The position numbers and the translations under genes were made by a program. Under the pieces are notes generated by a model, which did not search any database, had not been told where the DNA came from, and saw only the letters and a program-made list of their open reading frames with translations. A stretch of 64,000 bases of DNA from Anseranas semipalmata (lineage: Eukaryota; Chordata; Aves; Anseriformes; Anseranatidae), in assembly GCA_013399115.1 (NCBI GenBank), contig VXAA01003006.1, forward strand, positions 817,866 through 881,865. The letters are read 5' to 3'. Shown here piece after piece: positions 58,050-64,000 of the stretch. Position 1 is the stretch's first letter. The number at the start of each line of letters is the position of its first letter.

Positions 58050-61000
58050 GCTACAGTTGTGCATTTTCTTTGCTGTGACTATGTTTATCCTTTGAGCATG
58101 ACAAAGCGTTTTCAAAACTTCACAAGTGGTTAGGATCCCTAATGCACATAGACTGACCTGAATTTCTCAAGCATAATCACCACATGAGGGAGTATCTAAG
58201 AGCTGCAAATGCTACTCCCAGTACTTTTGTGGAAAGAATGACCATTATATTTGATCTTTGCTTCTGTTTCTCCTCCAACATAAAAAGGTTTATTAATGTG
58301 CTGATTGTTACTAGGGCATGTTGTCTTCAAAAATTTCAGATCTGTAGAGTTTTAAAGCAATGTTTTGGGTCCAACTATCAGCTATACCATGCACTAGAAT
58401 AAGCATCTTTGCCTCTACCTTAGGTAACAAAATAGCAAAGTCAGCCAGGAAAAATGTATTCATTGGTGGGTATCCGCTATCCTCTAGAAACTTTGATGAA
58501 GTCTCCCCAAACATTTCATGTTTGTGAGAGAAAGGTTTTTCCAGGGTGCCTCTTGTACATTCAGTAATGCAGATTATTTTTATAAGGCCGTGAAGCTTTC
58601 TTTTAATGCGCTGTTTTCCACTTCCTAGGTAAGATCTCACCCAATAATGTTCTTGCTAGATGAAATCCGAGTCTCGTAGAAAGACTGAAATTAAATCTTA
58701 AGTTAAATGTCAAGTTTTCTGAACACCCATAAGGTATGATAGTACTCCAAATGTACATGCGCTGCTTCTGTATATATTAGCACCCAGGTCTGTTAGCATT
58801 TTTTTCTTGTCCTTGTTACACAATGCCTGGTGGAATCTAAAATGTATTCTACTGCGGCTTTATGTAAGATAACACTACTGTCTCTCACATGTGAATTTAG
58901 CAGTGGTGTCATATTAGATTTTCCCCAGGACTTTGCTTTTAGGAACAGAACTGAGTGAACACACAAAAAAAAGTTGGAAACGTTTTTAGTTTCTTTCATA
59001 TCAAAAGTATTTTGCAGCCACTAGTGTGGGTGAAAAATATTTATGCTACAGCCTAGGACTTGGTTGAATCCCATCTCTTTTTTGGCCCATGCCTGGGAAT
59101 TTAGGATTATGCCTTTACAGCAAGGAAGTATGAAAGACATTGTTTTTATTGATGTCTGAGAACAATGAATGCAGGATGGGGCGAGCACACTTGTGATGCC
59201 CTTTTACAGTGGATTCATTTTCTTTCAATTTATCGTTTTTTTATTTCTTTCAATAATGTTGAGCTTTTTTATCATTTAGTAAGCTAAAAGAAAATGGAAA
59301 AGGGTTGAGTATTGGCTGAATAAAGATTTTACATGCATTAGAAAAAGGGATCAGCGTTGAATTTGCTGCAGATACTTTTTTTTTAATCTGTAGAAGATGA
59401 AGTATGTTGCTATAACTATCATAAAGAAGCTTCATAGAGATCTGAAGAATAATAAAGGCAATAAATCATGATGGCAATGCCTATGCTAATTACATATTTA
59501 AGATGTATATCCCTTATGCTGTGGTTGTGAATTACACCAAGCTGATCAGCTCTGTGTGGCGGTGGGTGCTGGATGCCGGTTGGATCCCTACCTCTTCAGC
59601 CACGTGGGCAGAGGAGCCAGCAGCACCTCTGTCTAAGTTGTGGCTCTGTGGAGGAGAAAGTGAGCAGCTGCTGGGCTTCCATGCTGTTCTCTCAGCTGGT
59701 CCCATCTCTTCAAGGCAAGTCTGGCAAGCGTGGTGGCAGCAGCCATATATTCACCGGTGCTACTACGCTGTTGCTCCTTTAGGAGTTCTTCCTGACTTGG
59801 GGTGCATGATCCAGTGGATAAGGCAGTGTTCCAGGATGTGTCATAAATAAGAATTGTATCCTTCAGCTCTCTTCTTATTTTTAGAACCAAAGTCAAGCTG
59901 AAGAGTATGGAAGGCTCTGAAAAACTACATAAACATTATTTTCTGTTCTTCTCGGTACCAGTGTGTTGCAAGTCCGATGAGTGACCACAGGCTGCCACAC
60001 AGGAGAATTCCCCTAGGAGGCTATGTTTATGCTACCCAACTACTTTACCTAGCCACAGCACCATCCCCAGATCCCTTTTCTTAGAGCTGTTTCGTTGTGG
60101 TAACCCGGACATGCTGGCTGGCTGGCCGCTTTCCTGCTCAGTAAAAGCTACAAGCTTCTTCTCCTGAATTACCCTTCGTGTTGGACAATTACCAGGGCTT
60201 TGGGCCTCAACAGTTTTATAGAGTAGGAAATCTTCATGGCCAAGCTCTTGTGAGGTATCCTGACCTCTAGAGGATCTCCACTGGGAAAATTAGGAGAGAC
60301 GCAGAAACAGAAAAGACAACAAAATTCAGTTTACAAAGTAGGGAATAAGGCACGTGGCAGGGAGACAGAAAGTGATTCTGGGAAGAGGAATTTCACCAGG
60401 TCTGGTGTTACATGAGCAGAGGGGAGCTGACTGGCCCTGCATACCCAGGATTTCACACTGGGGAACTTGCACCAGATGTCCCAGGAGCCAGAATTCTCTC
60501 TGGCTTAAGGGGAAGTGTACTGGAGGCAGCCTGTTTTTGTGCAGTTCCCAGGCCAGGTTGTTGCAGTTCAGACACGATTTGGATAAACATCTGGGACTGC
60601 ATTTTCTTCTTCAATTAAAACTTGAAATGGACCATTGTTTGCATGGGCAGCGGAGTTCTCTGCCACTGAAGTTACTGTGATCTTTAAGTACATCAGGCAG
60701 GAAAAAGGCACCCTGGCTGAGATAGTGCAGGGCAGATTTCACAGCCTGGGAAAGGACAGCTAAGCCAAAAGAAGTATTTTGTTAATTTGGCCTATTGCAA
60801 TGAGTACAGTCGTTGCTCTGGAGCACATCGGGGCATCTCACCTTGGAAAGTTGTGCTTTTGTTGTCTGTGATTGTCTTTGATACTCTTTTGAGGTTTTGG
60901 TGGTTTCCTTCCATTGAAGTTATGTTTACTCAGTCCAAGGATATTCAGAGCTCCTCGTTACGGTGCCTGAAGCTAAAACTGTGTCTGAATGGCAGCACAT

Positions 61001-61489
61001 ATTATATGCTAAGCTCTCTCACTCGAAATACAGTGTTTGGCTAAAACTTGCGCACTGGAACAATTTCCAGACTGATCATCTGTTGCTAGCAACTACATGG
61101 ATAGGATAGATTCAGGACCTAGAAAATGTGGATAATTAATCTCCTGCCATGAGCATCTGGTGAATGCTTCCTGCTCACAGGCAATAAGTGCTCAAATTTG
61201 AAGATGAAGTCATCTGAAGGTAGAGGAGAACATCACAGCCACAGCACGTGCCTTTGTTCTGGTTTTATGAAGGGGGACAGAAATGACCCCACCGGACGTT
61301 CAAGACAATGGATAACAGAGCTGTTGTTTACTGCTTCTTCTGCTGCACCCTCGGTGTAGGGAAAAGCAGGGTATGTCCAGAGCTGTGCCTACCTGGCAGA
61401 AAATTAATACGAAGTTGCTGCAGATGTCTGTCTCCATGCATGATTTTGGACTAAAGCAAAGGAATGTTATATGTTTTTCATATAATTGC

Positions 61490-61560
61490 TCAATGAAACA
61501 GTGGCAGAATTAGGAAGAGAACTCATGAATCCTGATTCGCGGGTCCTGGCATTGTGTGCT
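61490..61560 (-). mobile_element. MIR-like SINE fragment, reverse orientation
   Basis: 'agtggcagaattaggaagag' followed by 'aactcatgaatcctgattc' and 'gcgggtcctggcattgtgtg' matches the reverse complement of MIR as found in sauropsids (AGTGGCAGAACTAGGAATAG, AACCCAGGAGTCCTGG.TC, CCAGTCC..TGCTCTA). It is the clearest MIR fossil in the window. Non-functional. Confidence 0.55.
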
Positions 61561-61896
61561 ATGAAAAAGTCCTTTATGTATGTATTGCTCTTTAGAAGAA
61601 AGAACTGAAGCCAGCCAGCTATAGCAGAACTTGACATTCAGTTACTGTCTTCGTTCATGGACATGTCCACTCTCCCATTTCTCCTCTGTTCTTAAAAGAT
61701 TCTTGGTTTTCATTTCTATCTCCTCCCTTTGTTTGTTTTCCTTCCATTTCTTTCCTTTACAAGTATTGAATGTCTCTTCTGGGAGTAAGCCTAGCCACAT
61801 GTGCGTGCAATGGTGGTTTATTTTTATTGGAGTCATTGCCTGTGACTGTTATTCATTACTATAGGAAGAACTGCACTAACAAACTGCTCTGAGAGC

Positions 61897-61911
61897 TTTT
61901 TTTTTTTTTTT
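61897..61911 (+). repeat. Poly(T) tract (T15)
   Basis: Uninterrupted run of 15 T. Confidence 0.9.
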
Positions 61912-62611
61912 CTGTTGTAAAAAGTCCTGTTTTGTACATAGCTACTGAGAGTATCTGCTGCCATTGTTAAGAAGCTGAGATTTTGGAGCTTAGATTCTGA
62001 TGCTGCCTCCTGAACGTCTTGTGTCTGGTGTTGCAAAGCAGAATTTCAGCTTCCGTGCACGTTGTATCTTTGGGTCAACTTTTCAACCATCTGTCCACCT
62101 TTCTGCTATCTGAGCAGCTGAACCGGTCTCTGCATAGGGAAGAGTTTGGGGATGTGCAAAGCTAGTGCAGTCACTGACTACTGTTATGGCTTCTTATGTT
62201 AAAGGGTACAGCCAGAATAATGCCAAACAAGGCCTGCCTGGCATAAAATGCCTGATCCGAAAAAGACAAGTCAAAAGAACTATAAAATGCTTTTATCTCA
62301 CTTGACTTTCAGTCTTCTCTTGACACTGGATAAGTAATCTGCAGCCCTATCTCCTTCCTTTTATTGCCTAGTTATCACACATTTCTGTGCCGCCATGGGC
62401 AACACCACCATCCCCTGTCTTGAAGGTCGTGTAAGGAATTCCTGGTACTTAAGATTAATCTGTGGCATAAATAATAAAATGGCCAGTAGTTAAATTAGGA
62501 ACATATGCTTGGCATAAATATAAGTCAGAGCTCAGAGATGTAAGCAGCCCAATTGATTTCACATAAGAAATACAACAATGTAAAATCAATTATTATTAAC
62601 TAACCACTCCT

Positions 62612-62665
62612 GAGGTCAGAGCGGAGTACAGTGAGGAAAGATAGGTGATTTGCCTAGGTTTACCC
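62612..62665 (-). mobile_element. Possible MIR-like trace, reverse orientation
   Basis: 'gaggaaagataggtgatttg' then 'cctaggtttaccca' resembles MIR reverse complement (GAGGTTAAGTGACTTGCCC, AAGGTCACCCA). Short and diverged. Confidence 0.33.
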
Positions 62666-64000
62666 AAACGAACATAGGACCTTACCATAAAAGTTAATGC
62701 TAAGACAAAACAAACAGACAAGAAGTGATTTATCTGAAGTTTCGCTAATACCGTGTATGTCCATGATTTCTAGAGATCTGTTTTAAATATTTCAGAATCT
62801 CTGCTTCCCACTAGCAGTGACAGCTGGCTCTTAAAATCAAAAGTGATCTGACTAAATTTGGTGAAAAGGTTTGATCTATCTGATAATATTTTACCTTCAT
62901 TAAAATAAGTGTCATGCTGCTATTTCAGGATTGGCTTTTCTTTGTATTCTTCATCCCATGCTGAATCCGTCTCATGTTTTCCATCAGGCTTTTGCAGGCT
63001 TTCCCTTCACTAACTTTCTTATTCAAATCATTGTCAGACCATTGCTATTTCCCCTGCAAAACTGTCTTAAATGCATCTGCACTTCTTCCGTCCTTTTTCT
63101 TAAGATGAGAGGCAAGGACTGCTTGACTTTGCAGTCTTAGCAATGTTTTTTAATATGTGGAATTTGTATGCATCGCACTAAAGGAAAATATACAGATGTG
63201 CCGCTACATTTTGCGAGCTGAGACAACAGCAGGATAGTTGACTACCTTTTGAGTCTGTTCATTTTGCAGTTGTTTCCAGATGTGTGCTAATGGACATTTT
63301 CAGGATATACACACAAACTCGGCTTACCTACTTTTCTGCACTAATTGGTTTGGATTTATGGAATGTCTCTCATAAAGTGTCTCTAGCTGCCGTTGTTGCT
63401 TTTCTATAAAACAGTAGAAAGGAAACTCATTCCTAAACAGTTTCCTCTGGACAGGATTTTATTGTGGGGGAAGGAGAGATACAACCCATTTAGGTTGGTC
63501 TATAAAGAGTTTTATTGAGTAGTGGCCCATTAACCTGGCCTTGATGAAAACCTTTTCAAACAACTGGACTTCAGGGAGCCACAACTCTCAAGTGCTGTAC
63601 ATAGCACAAATGAAATGATGATTTCCTAAGAAATCATTTTAATCCATATTGTGATTTGTTTTTGTTTTTTCTAACATGTACAGAAGTTGTAGGGACTCCA
63701 CAGCTGTTCCCTGTACTGTGCATGTTCATAGCCCCATCTCATTATTTGTTCTCTAGTGTTCAGGACATCTTAACCTTTCACTGTTCTCAATCCACAGAGT
63801 TTGTTTTTACCTGGCAGAATGTAAGTGTGGGGTCTAGATGATTAGGACAGTTGAAGGATGACTGTATATATCTCCTTTCCCTCGACCTGTCTGTTTTTCC
63901 TCGTTATTCCCAGTCATGGTGCAGCCCGCCCAGTCTGTGGCACTTTCCTGCAGACAAGGAGAGAGCCCAAGAGGAAGCCTCCAGCGGGTGCATAGCGTGC

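Larger units (their letters stand above)
57541..64000. other. Unique sequence; intronic or intergenic
   Basis: I see no supportable gene. Contents: T17 at 58033-58049, overlapping frames at 59.5-59.9 kb on both strands (up to 115 codons, no domain), a GC-richer patch at 60.35-60.7 kb with a 108-codon frame, T15 at 61897-61911, and MIR-like fossils at 61490-61560 and 62612-62665. Confidence 0.5.

Noticed and set aside
62116..62132. miR-128-like string (tgaaccggtctct)
   Set aside because: A 13-base match to the mature miRNA, but the precursor's other arm is absent, so it is coincidence.
1..64000. CRISPR arrays, operons, prophage, tRNA or rRNA clusters, satellite arrays, telomere repeats
   Set aside because: None is present. 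Sequence texture, CR1 elements and lack of compact genes show animal nuclear DNA.
1..64000. A novel multi-gene system
   Set aside because: No set of recognisable, co-oriented genes exists here. The candidate exons are isolated and rest only on splice-site shape and open frames.

Overview
The window looks like vertebrate nuclear DNA, almost certainly from a bird. It has no tightly packed genes, ribosome binding sites or operons. It is AT-rich and poor in CpG. It carries three clear, 5'-truncated CR1 (chicken repeat 1, a non-LTR retrotransposon) copies that end in the avian-type terminal repeat (ATTCTRTG units), and a few worn MIR/L3-like fossils. Recognisable repeats cover only a few per cent of the 64 kb, which fits a bird better than a turtle or crocodile. 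I cannot name the species.

I cannot identify any known protein gene by sequence. The window reads as a large intron or an intergenic, gene-poor stretch. Most open frames are of the length expected by chance in AT-rich DNA. The exceptions are at the left end on the minus strand (about 0.96-3.4 kb). There, a 191-codon frame contains a strong splice acceptor followed by a short terminal-exon-like frame, with minus-strand AATAAA signals about 280 bases beyond the stop. About 2 kb away is a second long frame broken by a single TGA. This could be the 3' end of an unidentified minus-strand gene, a decayed gene, or chance.

Layout: 0-3.4 kb, possible minus-strand 3' exons. 4.2-4.5 kb, CR1 copy 1 (+). 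4.5-27.4 kb, unique AT-rich sequence with poly(A) tracts, a MIR-like trace and a few splice-bounded open segments (13.5, 13.9, 24.3 kb). 27.4-27.8 kb, CR1 copy 2 (+). 28-40 kb, unique sequence with MIR-like traces near 33.4 kb and simple repeats. 40-46 kb, several splice-bounded open segments on the plus strand and a GC/CpG-richer patch at 41.8-42.2 kb. 49.8 kb, an L3-like 3' end. 50.5-51.0 kb, CR1 copy 3 (-), which keeps an intact C-terminal reading frame. 51-64 kb, unique sequence with a GATA palindrome at 57.5 kb and MIR-like fossils at 53.4, 61.5 and 62.6 kb. There is one unresolved base (N) at 33178.

No cooperating gene system, CRISPR array, tRNA, rRNA or new element is supported. The candidate exons below rest on splice-site shape and open frames only, and are given low confidence on purpose.
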